From positions 183,121 through 247,120 of the forward strand of contig RDXX01000008.1 in assembly GCA_004292955.1 (NCBI GenBank): 64,000 nucleotides of DNA, read 5' to 3'. Positions 29,675 to 39,104 of this stretch are shown piece by piece. Within the stretch, counting starts at the first letter, position 1. Each line of letters starts with the position of its first letter. The notes beneath the pieces were generated by a model, which was not told the DNA's origin, did no database searches, and saw only the letters and a program-made list of their open reading frames with translations. Both the position numbers and the translations under genes were made by a program. This DNA is from Oscillatoriales cyanobacterium (GTDB taxonomy: Bacteria; Cyanobacteriota; Cyanobacteriia; Cyanobacteriales; Microcoleaceae).

Positions 29675-32473
29675 CTAAGCCAGCGACACAATACTAGCTC
29701 GTTCGTAAGGCAATTTGTTGGTCGGCAAAACCTCGATACTAATTTCCAGCGAATCCAAAGCCGGATTTTGTGCTAGCAGCTTTTCGGTCAAATTCTTATT
29801 CAAAATCTCCCATAAATCCGTTTCATTTGGATAATCAACCAAAAAATTGTCTATGCTTTTGTAAATCGGCACAAAGTCGGGATATTCAGCCTGCGTAATT
29901 CCTGGCTTGTACTGATACTTGACATCAATGTTCAGGTTATTCAAACCCTGGTGAGCGATCGAATAATTAGGAATCTTGAAATCCCAGGCTTCCCCTAATT
30001 TACCATTTGTAGTGCGACTAACGGTACTGCTGCGATCGTAAGGCAATTGGTTCGTCGGCAAAACATTCAAATCAACAGTCACCGAAGAAATTGCTGGATT
30101 TTCGGCAAGCACTTTTTCCGTCAAATTTTTGTTAACAATTTCCCAAAAATCAGTTTCGTTAGGATAGTTAACTAAAAAATCATCAACGCTCTTGTAAATC
30201 GGCACATAATCGGGATACTGATAATTTTGAATGCCCTCTTTGTACTGATAATTTACAGCAAAATTTAGGTTGTTTAACCCTTGATGGTTAATTGGGTAAT
30301 TTGCCGCTGTAAAATTCCACTTCTCGGTCAGCTTACCATCGGAAGGAAAGAAAGCAATTCCTATCGGACGCTGTAACTTGCTGTCGGGAGGGACAAAAAT
30401 AGAACTGTTACTCGACAAAGGATTGCTCGATATTGGCAGCGGTTCCCCAGTTTTGCCATTGTACCGCAAAACTGCACCAACATTGTTAGCATTGGCGCGG
30501 TTGTCAAAGCCAACTGCAAACAAATTGCCGATCGGCGAAAATGCCAAACCACCTACATAATTGCTACTGGGGGAAGTATCAGTATAATTGGTAGATAAAA
30601 CCTTGACCAAATTCCCACTTTTTAAATTGTAGCGCCTGATATCGTTAGCAAAATCGCTCACGTAAAGGTCGCCGTCAGCGGGCCCGATTGCCATGCCCAA
30701 AAGACTCACAAATCCCTGACTCCGAGGCGAAGGATCGGGGGAAGCAAAGATACTTGACTGCCCAGTTTGCGGGTTGTAAAGCAGCACCTGGCTGGCGAAA
30801 CCTGCACTAAAATCAGCTTTGCCATCACGAGCAACACTCCCCTGCGTTGTCACGTACAAATTGCCGTCAGGAGCAAACAGTAAATTGTTCGGCCCATTCA
30901 ATCCTCCCGCTTGCTGTTTGCCCGTTGCAAATACATCTATAAATTGTCCTGTTTTGCCGTTGTATCTAAGAATTTGATCGGTCAAAAAACTGCTGACATA
31001 AAAATTACCGTCGGCACCAAAAGCTAAACCGTAAGGACGAGATAATCCGCCAGTTTCATCAGCAGTAGTGTTCGGATTGTCGCCGACAAACTTATCAATA
31101 AATCTGCCACTAACTCCGTCATATCGCAATACGGCAGATGCTGTCGGCTGTCCGGAATTCCCTGGCTTGTCACCGCTGGCAATGTAAATGTCCGGCTTAC
31201 CGTCGCCGTTGCCATCTGGGCCAAAAAGAATTGTATCTGGACTAGACAAACCGCCGCTGCCCGCTGGGATAAATTCGCTTAGAAGATTGCCCGTACTGCC
31301 GTCAAACCGCAGTACATTATTGCCTCTGGTATTGCCAACTAGGAAAGTTCCTTGAGGATTGCTTGGTTGAGTGCGAGTAACTTTGCTGGTGCGGTTATAG
31401 GGTAATGTTTGGCTTGGCAAAACGTTCAAGTCGATCTTAATTGCTGCCAAGCTAGAATTTTCGTTGAGGATATTTTGAGTTAATTTTTTGTTGACAATTT
31501 CCCAGAAATCTGTCTCATTGGGATACTTGCTTAAAAAGTTATCAATGCTCTTGAGAATTGACAGGGAATCGGGATATTCGTTTGGGGGAATCCCCGGTTT
31601 GTACTGGTAATCAACATCGAGATTGAGCTTGTTCAATCCTTGGTGATTAATTGCGTAGTTTTTCAAGGAAAAGTTGCCATTTTCTTTTGGTTGACCGGCA
31701 CGACTGCGGAAAACTGTAGTTGCTCGTTCGTAGGGCAATCTGTTCGTTGGCAAAACTTCGAGTTGGATGGTAACATCGGTCAGTGCCGGATTTTCGTCTA
31801 GCACTTTTTGACTGAGATTTTTGTTGATATTTTCCCAGGTGTCCGTTTCGTTGGGATAGTTAACTAGGAAGTTATCAATACTTTTGTAGATTGGCACAAA
31901 ATCGGGATATTCATTTTTGGTGATTCCGGGTTTTAAGCCGTAACCAATTTTGATATTGAGGGTGTTTAAACCTTGGTGGTCGATGGTATAATCTGGGAAA
32001 TTGAAAGCCCATTTTTCTGAAGGTAATAGCGCAGCAGTTCGGGATTGCGATCGCTCTGGAACTATACCAGTATCACCGATAGCAAAATCCATGCCTGTAA
32101 GTTCGTCTCTGTGAAGTTGAGTGGAGATATCGGTCTGGGATGTTAGACTGCGATCGACTTTAAGATTGTCGTCTGGTGAGTGCGGGAGCCGGAAGTCGGT
32201 GATTTGGTCAAAAAGGTCGTTAGCGAAGCCCTCGTAGAGGATCGCACTACCAGTCGCACCGGCAACCAAATCGGATGTTTGAGTCAAACCATAGCTGGTA
32301 TCAAATAAAACATTCGTATCCCCGATCGCAATTTGGGTCAATCGATTTAGGCGATCCTCTACGAGGGCTTCGCTAACGAACTTACTGCCAAATAAGTCTG
32401 GTATTTCTGCTGAAACACCCGCAATATTTCCCTGAAGAGGTTTTGCTTCAAACAGTCCGGCTGTATTCAACAT
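29675..32473 (-). CDS. Large repeat protein: four approx. 105-residue repeats around a beta-propeller
   Basis: The 932-residue protein has repeats at about residues 150-262, 264-368, 715-825 and 827-932. Each reads like NYxIxHQGLNxLNxxV, then EYPDFVPIYKSIDNFL, NYPNETDxWEIxNKNLTEK and VLPTNxLPYxR. Residues 374-714 form an NHL/SMP-30-like beta-propeller (LFGPDGNGDGKPDIYIASGD, LRYNGKTGQFID, LAFGADGNFYVSSF). The repeat pattern with a late Trp-Glu helix and a terminal beta strand recalls T-fold (FolB/uricase-like) domains, but that is speculation. The N-terminal part ends in sequences shaped by an inverted repeat in the DNA. No signal peptide is evident, although propellers of this kind are often extracellular. 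Function unknown. Confidence 0.85.
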   Translation of the reverse strand: MLNTAGLFEAKPLQGNIAGVSAEIPDLFGSKFVSEALVEDRLNRLTQIAIGDTNVLFDTSYGLTQTSDLVAGATGSAILYEGFANDLFDQITDFRLPHSPDDNLKVDRSLTSQTDISTQLHRDELTGMDFAIGDTGIVPERSQSRTAALLPSEKWAFNFPDYTIDHQGLNTLNIKIGYGLKPGITKNEYPDFVPIYKSIDNFLVNYPNETDTWENINKNLSQKVLDENPALTDVTIQLEVLPTNRLPYERATTVFRSRAGQPKENGNFSLKNYAINHQGLNKLNLDVDYQYKPGIPPNEYPDSLSILKSIDNFLSKYPNETDFWEIVNKKLTQNILNENSSLAAIKIDLNVLPSQTLPYNRTSKVTRTQPSNPQGTFLVGNTRGNNVLRFDGSTGNLLSEFIPAGSGGLSSPDTILFGPDGNGDGKPDIYIASGDKPGNSGQPTASAVLRYDGVSGRFIDKFVGDNPNTTADETGGLSRPYGLAFGADGNFYVSSFLTDQILRYNGKTGQFIDVFATGKQQAGGLNGPNNLLFAPDGNLYVTTQGSVARDGKADFSAGFASQVLLYNPQTGQSSIFASPDPSPRSQGFVSLLGMAIGPADGDLYVSDFANDIRRYNLKSGNLVKVLSTNYTDTSPSSNYVGGLAFSPIGNLFAVGFDNRANANNVGAVLRYNGKTGEPLPISSNPLSSNSSIFVPPDSKLQRPIGIAFFPSDGKLTEKWNFTAANYPINHQGLNNLNFAVNYQYKEGIQNYQYPDYVPIYKSVDDFLVNYPNETDFWEIVNKNLTEKVLAENPAISSVTVDLNVLPTNQLPYDRSSTVSRTTNGKLGEAWDFKIPNYSIAHQGLNNLNIDVKYQYKPGITQAEYPDFVPIYKSIDNFLVDYPNETDLWEILNKNLTEKLLAQNPALDSLEISIEVLPTNKLPYERASIVSLA
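32219..32377. repeat. 27-bp perfect inverted repeat inside a coding region
   Basis: The arms at 32219-32245 and 32351-32377 (starting GTTAGCGAAGCCCTCGTAGA) are exact complements 105 bp apart. Both are translated in the gene above, as ILYEGFAND and SEALVEDRLN. The sequence looks like a dispersed repeat that has inserted twice in opposite directions. Confidence 0.9.
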
Positions 32474-33194
32474 AAGCTATTATTGGCGAGATTCCCGCGA
32501 TCGCAGATAAATTTGACTATATTTTACGGTTTTTCAAAGAATAGTCAACCAGTTTGAGATTTGAGATTGGAGATTTACTCGCAGAATTGAATTTGGGATT
32601 ATGAACTTTGGTGTAATTTTTTTGACCTTCCAATCAGGAGTCTACGTGGCACGGCATCCATTTTTTAGGGGAGTCAAATAGTTTAAGAAGTAGCTGGCAT
32701 TTGAGAAACATTTAATCTAAAGTCTCTCACCTTTCTCGATCGCAGTTCTGGCAAGTTCTCAAAAAAGAGATTGTCCGATGGGAGCGGGCGCGATCGCGAT
32801 ACAATCGCCACTGGCATTGTTCTAGCCCGCCTCATCCTAAAAATTTATCAATTGTGGAAGCAGCCCAAAAGCCCTCTACAGGAAACACCCCGACTCCGGC
32901 CACCTCAACACAGCGATCTGATTGGTTGATTCCGAGCTAAAATGTCTTAAAATATACAATAGGGTGAGCTGTTGCACAGCCCGCATATATTAAAATCAGG
33001 CGCTTTGCCTGCAATAATTCTTTAAAATATAGATACAGCACCGCCGATCCCTAACTCTTCCGCGCTCGGCAAGCGTAGGGTTTGGCAGCAGAGAAGACGA
33101 TCCAAAATGGTCAATTCCAGTAAAGCCCGTGCAGTTGCTTTATTCTCAGGTTTATCAGGTGATTGCAACCAGTTACGAGGAGATTTGAACCGCC
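32474..33194. other. Divergent intergenic region, no gene seen
   Basis: About 720 bp between the propeller gene and the DUF502 gene. It has a short GAGATTTGAGATTGGAGATT repeat near 32552-32575. No tRNA or other RNA gene was recognised. An SD-like GAGGAG at about 33177 precedes the DUF502 start. Confidence 0.45.
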
Positions 33195-33920
33195 GTGCTC
33201 CAACGCATCAAACAAGACTTAAAAAATGACCTGATCGCAGGTCTGCTGGTAGTGATACCTTTAGCTACCACCATCTGGCTGACAATTACCGTCGCCAGTT
33301 GGGTAATCAATTTTCTTACCAAAATTCCCAAGCAGATTAATCCTTTTGACGGACTCCACCCGATTTTGGTCAACCTGCTAAATCTCTTAGTAGGGCTGGC
33401 TGTACCCCTGCTGAGCATTTTAGTCATTGGTTTGATGGCCCGCAACATCTTCGGGAAGTGGCTGCTAGACTTTGGCGAACGCCTGTTACAGGCAATTCCC
33501 CTAGCGGGTTCGGTTTACAAAACCTTGAAACAACTGCTGGGAACTATCCTCAAATCTAATGATAAATTTCGCCGGGTGGTGTTGGTAGAGTATCCCCGGC
33601 GGGGAATCTGGACTTTGGCATTTGTGACCGGTACGATCGAGAGTAACGACATTCCGTCTCATTTGTCCGGCGAAAGCCCGATCGGCATTTTCATCCCCAC
33701 CACTCCCAACCCCACCACCGGATGGTACGCTATAGTCCCGGAAGCAGATGTCGTTAATTTGTCAATGTCGATCGAAGATGCCTTTAAAGTGGTGATCTCC
33801 GGCGGCATCGTCAACCCCAGCAACTCAGTTGCGGTCACCGCCGACAACCCCCCCGGCAAAACACTCGAACCCTTGCTATCCGAATCAAGATACCAGCCTG
33901 TACCAGTCGAAGAAGATTAG
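33195..33920 (+). CDS. DUF502 family membrane protein
   Basis: The 241-residue protein starts at GTG (reading MLQRIKQDLKNDLIAGLLVV). It has two membrane segments, about residues 15-38 (LLVVIPLATTIWLTITVASW) and 60-85 (LVGLAVPLLSILVIGLMARN). These are followed by the DUF502 hallmark GSVYKTLKQLLG and a soluble beta-rich part with PTTPNPTTGWYAIVPEADV. The family is widespread in bacteria and plants with no firm biochemical role. An AGGAG-type sequence lies about 12 bp upstream. A long perfect inverted repeat and then a terminator follow it. Confidence 0.9.
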   Translation: MLQRIKQDLKNDLIAGLLVVIPLATTIWLTITVASWVINFLTKIPKQINPFDGLHPILVNLLNLLVGLAVPLLSILVIGLMARNIFGKWLLDFGERLLQAIPLAGSVYKTLKQLLGTILKSNDKFRRVVLVEYPRRGIWTLAFVTGTIESNDIPSHLSGESPIGIFIPTTPNPTTGWYAIVPEADVVNLSMSIEDAFKVVISGGIVNPSNSVAVTADNPPGKTLEPLLSESRYQPVPVEED

Positions 33921-33958
33921 ACAAGGCTGTAAAAGTCCTTTTAATCTTTTAATCAAAT

Positions 33959-34028
33959 TTTCGGACGGGCTAGAAGCCCATCCCACAAAACAAAAAAATT
34001 GTGGGATGGGCTTCTAGCCCGTCCGAAT
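33959..34028. repeat. 30-bp perfect inverted repeat, 10-bp loop
   Basis: The arms 33959-33988 and 33999-34028 (TTCGGACGGGCTAGAAGCCC, then ATCCCACAA) are exact complements around an A-rich loop. It lacks the T-run of a terminator. It has the same architecture as the GGTACGT palindromes but an unrelated sequence. Confidence 0.93.
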
Positions 34029-34285
34029 TATTTTTGCAACTCACGTATATTGAACCAACTGGAAGCGCAGAAAGCCTACACTCAGAAACCGGGTTTCTCT
34101 GATACATCTTGGGTTTCAAAGCGAAGTATCTCCTAAGAAACTCGATGGGGAGAGGGGGAGAGGGGGGAGAGGGGGAGAAAGAGTTTCTTTCATCCATAAC
34201 GGGTGGGCAGCCTCCGTGGGACGCTCCTAAGAAACCGGGTTTCTAGCCAGTAAATTTTCCCAATAATAATTGATCCTAGGTATCT

Positions 34286-34331
34286 AAAACCTGCCCAGAA
34301 ACAATCGTTACTGAGGGCAGGTTTTTTTGGG
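34286..34331 (+). terminator. Rho-independent-type terminator after DUF502
   Basis: The stem AACCTGCCC / GGGCAGGTT is followed by seven T. It lies between the DUF502 gene and nusB, so nusB should have its own promoter downstream. Confidence 0.8.
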
Positions 34332-34428
34332 AGTTTTTCTGCTAAAGTCCAAGTCTATGCTCTGAACCAGCGCTTAGCAATCTCAACAATTCTGAAATTC
34401 CTAAACTCCCAATTTCTATCTAAAAAAT

Positions 34429-35061
34429 ATGAAAAAAGCACGCGAAACCTCACGCGAACTCGCACTCCTCGGCATCAGCCAACTGCCGACTAATCCAGAA
34501 CTCTTAGAAGCTAAGAAACTGCAAGATGTTCTCCTCGCAGCCATCCGCACTCTGACGACAGAAGTTCAAGAATCCCTAGAAGCAGCAGCTTCGGAAGTAC
34601 AGCGGGGTAGCGACAAACTCCTGGCTAGCGAAATCCGCGCCGCTGATATACAAAGTGCTAGAGCGATGGTGCGCGAAGCACTCGAACTCACCCAAACCGC
34701 CATCAACCGTCTCGGTTCATCGATGGAGTTTCCAGAACTGCTTCAGCTTGCCAACCAGCAAGATGTCCGCACCTATGCTTTGCAAATCCTGACCAAAGTC
34801 AGCGCCAACCGCGTTCAAATTGATGAATTGCTCTCGGAAGCCCTGGTAGACTGGCAAATCGATCGCCTGCCCAGGATCGATCGAGATATCATGAGAATCG
34901 CGATCGCCGAAATCCTCTATCTCGGCTTACCCGAACAAGTCAGCGTCAACGAAGCCGTCCAACTGGCAAAACGCTACAGCGGCGACGAAGGACATCGGTT
35001 CATCAACGGAGTCCTCCGCCGAGTCGTCGATAAAATCAATGCAGAAGTTGTAAGTCAGTAG
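34429..35061 (+). CDS. nusB: Transcription antitermination factor NusB
   Basis: The 210-residue protein binds boxA RNA with NusE (S10) to prevent termination in rRNA operons. It starts MKKARETSRELALLGISQL. The C-terminal half has the typical NusB run RLPRIDRDIMRIAIAEILYL, VSVNEAVQLAKRYS and FINGVLRRVVDKI. Like other cyanobacterial NusB it has an extended middle helical insert (about residues 35-110). The last codons (VVSQ, stop) are built from the tandem repeat that follows. It leads a same-strand group with ftsY, a phosphatase and argH. Confidence 0.95.
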   Translation: MKKARETSRELALLGISQLPTNPELLEAKKLQDVLLAAIRTLTTEVQESLEAAASEVQRGSDKLLASEIRAADIQSARAMVREALELTQTAINRLGSSMEFPELLQLANQQDVRTYALQILTKVSANRVQIDELLSEALVDWQIDRLPRIDRDIMRIAIAEILYLGLPEQVSVNEAVQLAKRYSGDEGHRFINGVLRRVVDKINAEVVSQ

Positions 35062-35206
35062 TCAGTAGTCATTGGTCAGTAGTCAGTAGTCATTGGTCAT
35101 TGGTCAGTAGTCAGTAGTCATTGGTCATTGGTCATTGGTCATTGGTCATTGGTCATTGGTCATTGGTCATTGGTCATTGGTCATTGGTCATTGGTTATTG
35201 GTCATT
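35062..35206. repeat. Short tandem repeat (ATTGGTC, 7 bp)
   Basis: GTCAGTA units give way to at least twelve ATTGGTC units. The array begins inside the last codons of nusB and fills the gap toward ftsY. Confidence 0.95.
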
Positions 35207-35298
35207 CGCGATCGGCAATCCGCAATCCGCAATCCGCTCTACACTAAGGACTGATGGCTAAATGACTAATAACTATTCTCTATTCCCCATTTACTTCT

Positions 35299-37002
35299 AT
35301 GGTATTTAATTGGTTTCGTCGCCAGTACAGCGAAAGCGGATCTTCTGAACCAGAAACTCCCCCCGAACAGCCCCAAGATGAGGCGGCAAAATCCGCATCG
35401 GTTGAGCCTCAAACAGATGCAGCAGTTGAGGAAACTTCCCCCGCTGTAGCTGAGGATTATCTCAATTGGGCCAAAGCTGCTTACAAAAATATTCAAAAAC
35501 AGCAAAAACCTGAAACAGAAGTTGCCCAGACAGCATCGGCGGAAGTTCCAGCAGCCGAAACAGAAGTTGCAGAAGTTCCAGAAGTTGCACCAACTGTTGC
35601 AGAAGTTCCAGAAGTTGCACCACCACCGCAGAATGAAAGTACCGATGGTCAAGAACCAGATGCAGCCATCCCAGTAGAGATTCCCGAACCTCTGCCACCA
35701 TCATCCGAGTCGATCGCGCCTCAACCTGTTACTCAAAAATTAGAAGTTACAGCAGAAAATATAGCAATTGCCCAACCTGCAACTGAGCTTGCAGACACAG
35801 AATCGATCGCATCTGAGGACTCTACAGCCGAAGCCCTGCCGTTTTGGGCCCGAGCTGGGGCCGATCGCATGGATCGCATCGAACGCCTCAAGGAAACCGC
35901 CCTTGAGGAACCAGAAGTCATCGCAGCGGCCGCCGAAAGAGCCGCAATAATCGAAGAAATTCCCGGTTTTGCCTTTGACGAAGGCTTCCTCTGGTCATCT
36001 GAAATCCTAGCCAGTCAAGGGCGCCGGCCAGATCAAGTATCCGTCGAGGAAATCAGTTGGCTGCAAAAACTGCGGAAAGGTTTGGAAAGAACTCGCCGCA
36101 GCTTAATTAATCGACTAAAGGCGATCGTCGGTCAAGGCCCGCTCAATCAAGACGCCGTAGCTGAAATTGAGACTTTGCTCCTACAAGCCGATGTCGGAGT
36201 CGCCGCCACCGACATCATTATCAACCGCCTCCAAGAAAGACTCAAACAAGAAGTCTTGCCGCCAGAACAGGCTCTAGCCTTTCTCAAAAGCATCCTGCGC
36301 GACATTCTCGACGCTCCGACAGCCGAAACCGCCGCCGGCAATCCCGCCTACAGCCTGACATTTGCCCCAGAAAAAGACACCTTCAACATCTGGTTAATTG
36401 TAGGAGTCAACGGTGCGGGCAAAACTACGACGATCGGCAAACTAGCCCACATCGCCCAAAAATCCGGCTACAAAACCCTGATTGCCGCTGCCGACACTTT
36501 CCGCGCCGCCGCCGTCGAACAAGTCAAAGTTTGGGGTTCCCGCAGCGGCGTGGAAATTATTGCCAATCCAGGGAAAAATACCGATCCGGCTGCTGTCGTG
36601 TTTGATGCGATCGCCGCCGCCAGCGCCCGAGGCACAGAATTGTTGATCGTAGACACCGCAGGCCGCCTGCAAAACAAAAAAAATCTGATGGACGAATTAA
36701 GTAAAATCCGTCGCATTGTAGACAAAAAAGCCCCAGGCGCTACCGTAGAATCTCTACTGGTCTTGGATGCCACCCTAGGTCAAAATGGTTTGCGACAGGC
36801 AGAAGTTTTCGCAGAATCGGCAAAATTAAGCGGAGTAGTATTGACAAAACTTGACGGTTCTGCTAAAGGTGGTGTTGCCCTAGCAGTAGTGCAGCAGCTA
36901 GGTCTGCCAATCCGGTTTATTGGAGTGGGGGAAAGCATCGAAGATTTGCGCCCGTTTTCTAGTTACGAATTTGTCGAAGCCCTACTCGATTTTAGATTTT
37001 AG
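35299..37002 (+). CDS. ftsY: Signal recognition particle receptor FtsY
   Basis: The 567-residue GTPase docks the SRP-ribosome complex at the membrane. Residues 1-210 are a long acidic, Ala/Glu/Val-rich A domain with imperfect AEVPEVAP repeats. The N domain begins near residue 250 (SWLQKLRKGLERTRRSL). The G domain has GVNGAGKTTTIGKLA near residue 370, DTFRAAAVEQ, LLIVDTAGRLQNK and TKLDGSAKGG, all intact. The C terminus (LLDFRF, stop) is made by a GATTTTA repeat that continues past the gene, so the original last residues may have been replaced. It follows nusB by 237 bp of repeat DNA. Confidence 0.96.
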   Translation: MVFNWFRRQYSESGSSEPETPPEQPQDEAAKSASVEPQTDAAVEETSPAVAEDYLNWAKAAYKNIQKQQKPETEVAQTASAEVPAAETEVAEVPEVAPTVAEVPEVAPPPQNESTDGQEPDAAIPVEIPEPLPPSSESIAPQPVTQKLEVTAENIAIAQPATELADTESIASEDSTAEALPFWARAGADRMDRIERLKETALEEPEVIAAAAERAAIIEEIPGFAFDEGFLWSSEILASQGRRPDQVSVEEISWLQKLRKGLERTRRSLINRLKAIVGQGPLNQDAVAEIETLLLQADVGVAATDIIINRLQERLKQEVLPPEQALAFLKSILRDILDAPTAETAAGNPAYSLTFAPEKDTFNIWLIVGVNGAGKTTTIGKLAHIAQKSGYKTLIAAADTFRAAAVEQVKVWGSRSGVEIIANPGKNTDPAAVVFDAIAAASARGTELLIVDTAGRLQNKKNLMDELSKIRRIVDKKAPGATVESLLVLDATLGQNGLRQAEVFAESAKLSGVVLTKLDGSAKGGVALAVVQQLGLPIRFIGVGESIEDLRPFSSYEFVEALLDFRF

Positions 37003-37288
37003 ATTTTAGATTTTAGATTGATGAGGTATCTCTAGCCGTCCCGATTTGGGAAAGCGAATACAGAGCTTCAACATATCAAATCCTTAACCTCAAACTACGA
37101 TCGCAGGACTTGTGCCGATCGCCACCTGACGGTCTGTGGAAAACTAAATATCTAGAAACAATACCTTAAAACCTTCTGTTATTGCTTGCTTGCGATCGAC
37201 GAAGCGCCATCAATTGGTGTCAACTTAAGGTCTCAGGTAGTAACGTTTTACTCTCTGAGGCTTAGGCCCGCCGATCGGCCTGGCGCCC

Positions 37289-37408
37289 CCTTAAAAAGCA
37301 GTGTGGTTTTATTGTCATCAGATAAATTAGGTACGTAGTTGGGATGCGAGCCCTCTTTATCTATACGCCTAAAGAGGGCTCGCATCCCAACTACATACCT
37401 TGATTAAG
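37289..37408. repeat. Palindromic MITE-like repeat, family with GGTACGT ends, copy 2
   Basis: The palindrome arms are 37330-37359 and 37370-37399 (GGTACGTAGTTGGGATGCGA, then GCCCTCTTTA). The flanks CCCCCTTAAAAAGCAG and ACCTTGATTA match copy 1 at 1159-1285. A TTAAGGGGGA motif near 37439 could be a terminal inverted partner of the CCCCCTTAA end. The rest of the gap 37003-37616 holds a GATTTTA repeat (36989-37020) and nothing else recognised. Confidence 0.8.
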
Positions 37409-37616
37409 TAGTTTCAGAAGGGCTCAAAGTCTCCCTTATTAAGGGGGATTTAGACTCAGCTATAAACGAGATTTCTTGAGGATTTCAGGCTTAAATTCAC
37501 ACCAATGACCTACTGCCCAAACTACTTGCTCCAAAAACAACCGGATTTCTGTTCGTGTGGTGCGTAATTCCTCACTCAATCAATCTCCTTTTAAGATCGA
37601 AAATCACCAATCTAAA

Positions 37617-39104
37617 ATGACTGCTGTGCCCTTGCCTCGCCCCTCACCTCAACCTGCTGACCGCCCTACGGGTCGCAATTCCACCGACGCGACGCCAGTA
37701 TTTGCCCTCAAAGAACTGGTGGCGCGCTTGCACCGATACCAGCACAACGTTCAAGATATGTTGGGCTCGCTGGGATTTGCCCTGCGTAGTTTTAACAATC
37801 TCAACCAATTTTTGGAGTTGGTGCCTCTGGTGGCAACTCGCGTTACCGACGCCGACGGGGGAGCTCTGGTGCTCTTCAAACCCAACGGTCAAGTTCGGTT
37901 CCAGCAGTTGCACTGTCAGGAAGGACGGCAGTGCCAAGATATGCGGAAAGCGCTGGAAATAGCCACCAGGCAAGCTACAGCAGGTGCGGGCGCGGCTGGT
38001 GAATCTTTTTCTCAAACCTCTGGGCAAACTTCTAGTCTTGACTTGCAAGTCGGCCGTTATTTGGGCCCGGATGTTCATTTGTTTGGGGCGCCAATTTTAG
38101 TCAAGAATTTGGAACGCGGACGGCTGTTTGTTTTTAGCAGTGACCCACAATATGTTTGGACTCCGGGCCGACAGAAATTAGTTCGGTTGGTGGCGGATCA
38201 AACCGCCGTGGCAATCTGCAAAGACGAACTGACGGTGAAGTTGGCCGAAAAAGAACGCCTGGACAGAGAGTTAGAAATTGGGGCGGAAATTCAATTGCGG
38301 CTGCAACCCCGCAGTTGTCCCACAATTCCCGGTCTTGATGTGGCCGCGCGCTGCCAAACTGCTAGCAGAGTCGGCGGTGATTATTATGATTTTATTCCCG
38401 CTGACTATGACCCGATCGGCAAGGAGAATGAGGGGGAACACCCCCCATCCCTGATTAAAAATCTCAAGTCCAAAATCGACAAGGGTCGCTGGAGCATCGT
38501 CATTGGCGATGTGATGGGCAAAGGGGTACCGGCTGGCCTGTTGATGACGATGACGCGGGGTATGCTGCGGGCGGAGGTTTTGAACCGCCATTCGCCTGCG
38601 AGAATTTTGCAACATTTAAACCGGGTAATGCACGCGGATTTGGAGAATTCTCACCGTTTTGTGACTCTGTTTTATTCGGAGTACGATCCGAAAACTCGCA
38701 TTCTGTCTTACAGTAATGCTGCTCACCACCCGCCTTTGCTGTGGCAAGCTGCAACTAATTCGATTGTTCGGCTCGATACTTTGGAGGGAATGTTGATTGG
38801 CCTGGATGCTGATTCGCACTACCAAGAAGCCCACGTGCAATTGCAGCCTGGTGATACTATTATTTATTACACAGACGGATTTACTGATGCTGCTAATCAA
38901 AGGGGCGATCGCTTTGATGAGGATAACTTGACCGCGGCTTTTCAGTGGGCTTGTCAAAATTATCAGCAGTCTGAGGAAATTCTGGATTATTTGTTCGATC
39001 GCGTTCACCAGTTTATCGGCATCGGCAACCGCAATGAAGATGACATGACACTGGTTGTACTTAGGGTAACACCGACCACAGGAGAAAATCACCATGATAG
39101 TTAA
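37617..39104 (+). CDS. SpoIIE/RsbU-type PP2C protein phosphatase with GAF-like sensor
   Basis: The 495-residue protein has a GAF-like N-terminal half (about residues 30-190). The SpoIIE catalytic domain follows, with ELEIGAEIQLRLQP, SRVGGDYYDF, IGDVMGKGVPAGLLM, YSNAAHHPPLL, YTDGFTDA and EDDMTLVVLR. These include the metal-binding Asp residues. Such enzymes dephosphorylate STAS antagonists in partner-switching pathways. I chose the ATG at 37617 (MTAVPLPRPSPQP). The frame reaches a GTG at 37557, but the extra residues (FKIENHQSK) come from an intergenic repeat. A second repeat-like piece, SLIKNLKSKIDKG, is inserted inside the catalytic domain just before IVIGDVMG. Confidence 0.92.
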   Translation: MTAVPLPRPSPQPADRPTGRNSTDATPVFALKELVARLHRYQHNVQDMLGSLGFALRSFNNLNQFLELVPLVATRVTDADGGALVLFKPNGQVRFQQLHCQEGRQCQDMRKALEIATRQATAGAGAAGESFSQTSGQTSSLDLQVGRYLGPDVHLFGAPILVKNLERGRLFVFSSDPQYVWTPGRQKLVRLVADQTAVAICKDELTVKLAEKERLDRELEIGAEIQLRLQPRSCPTIPGLDVAARCQTASRVGGDYYDFIPADYDPIGKENEGEHPPSLIKNLKSKIDKGRWSIVIGDVMGKGVPAGLLMTMTRGMLRAEVLNRHSPARILQHLNRVMHADLENSHRFVTLFYSEYDPKTRILSYSNAAHHPPLLWQAATNSIVRLDTLEGMLIGLDADSHYQEAHVQLQPGDTIIYYTDGFTDAANQRGDRFDEDNLTAAFQWACQNYQQSEEILDYLFDRVHQFIGIGNRNEDDMTLVVLRVTPTTGENHHDS

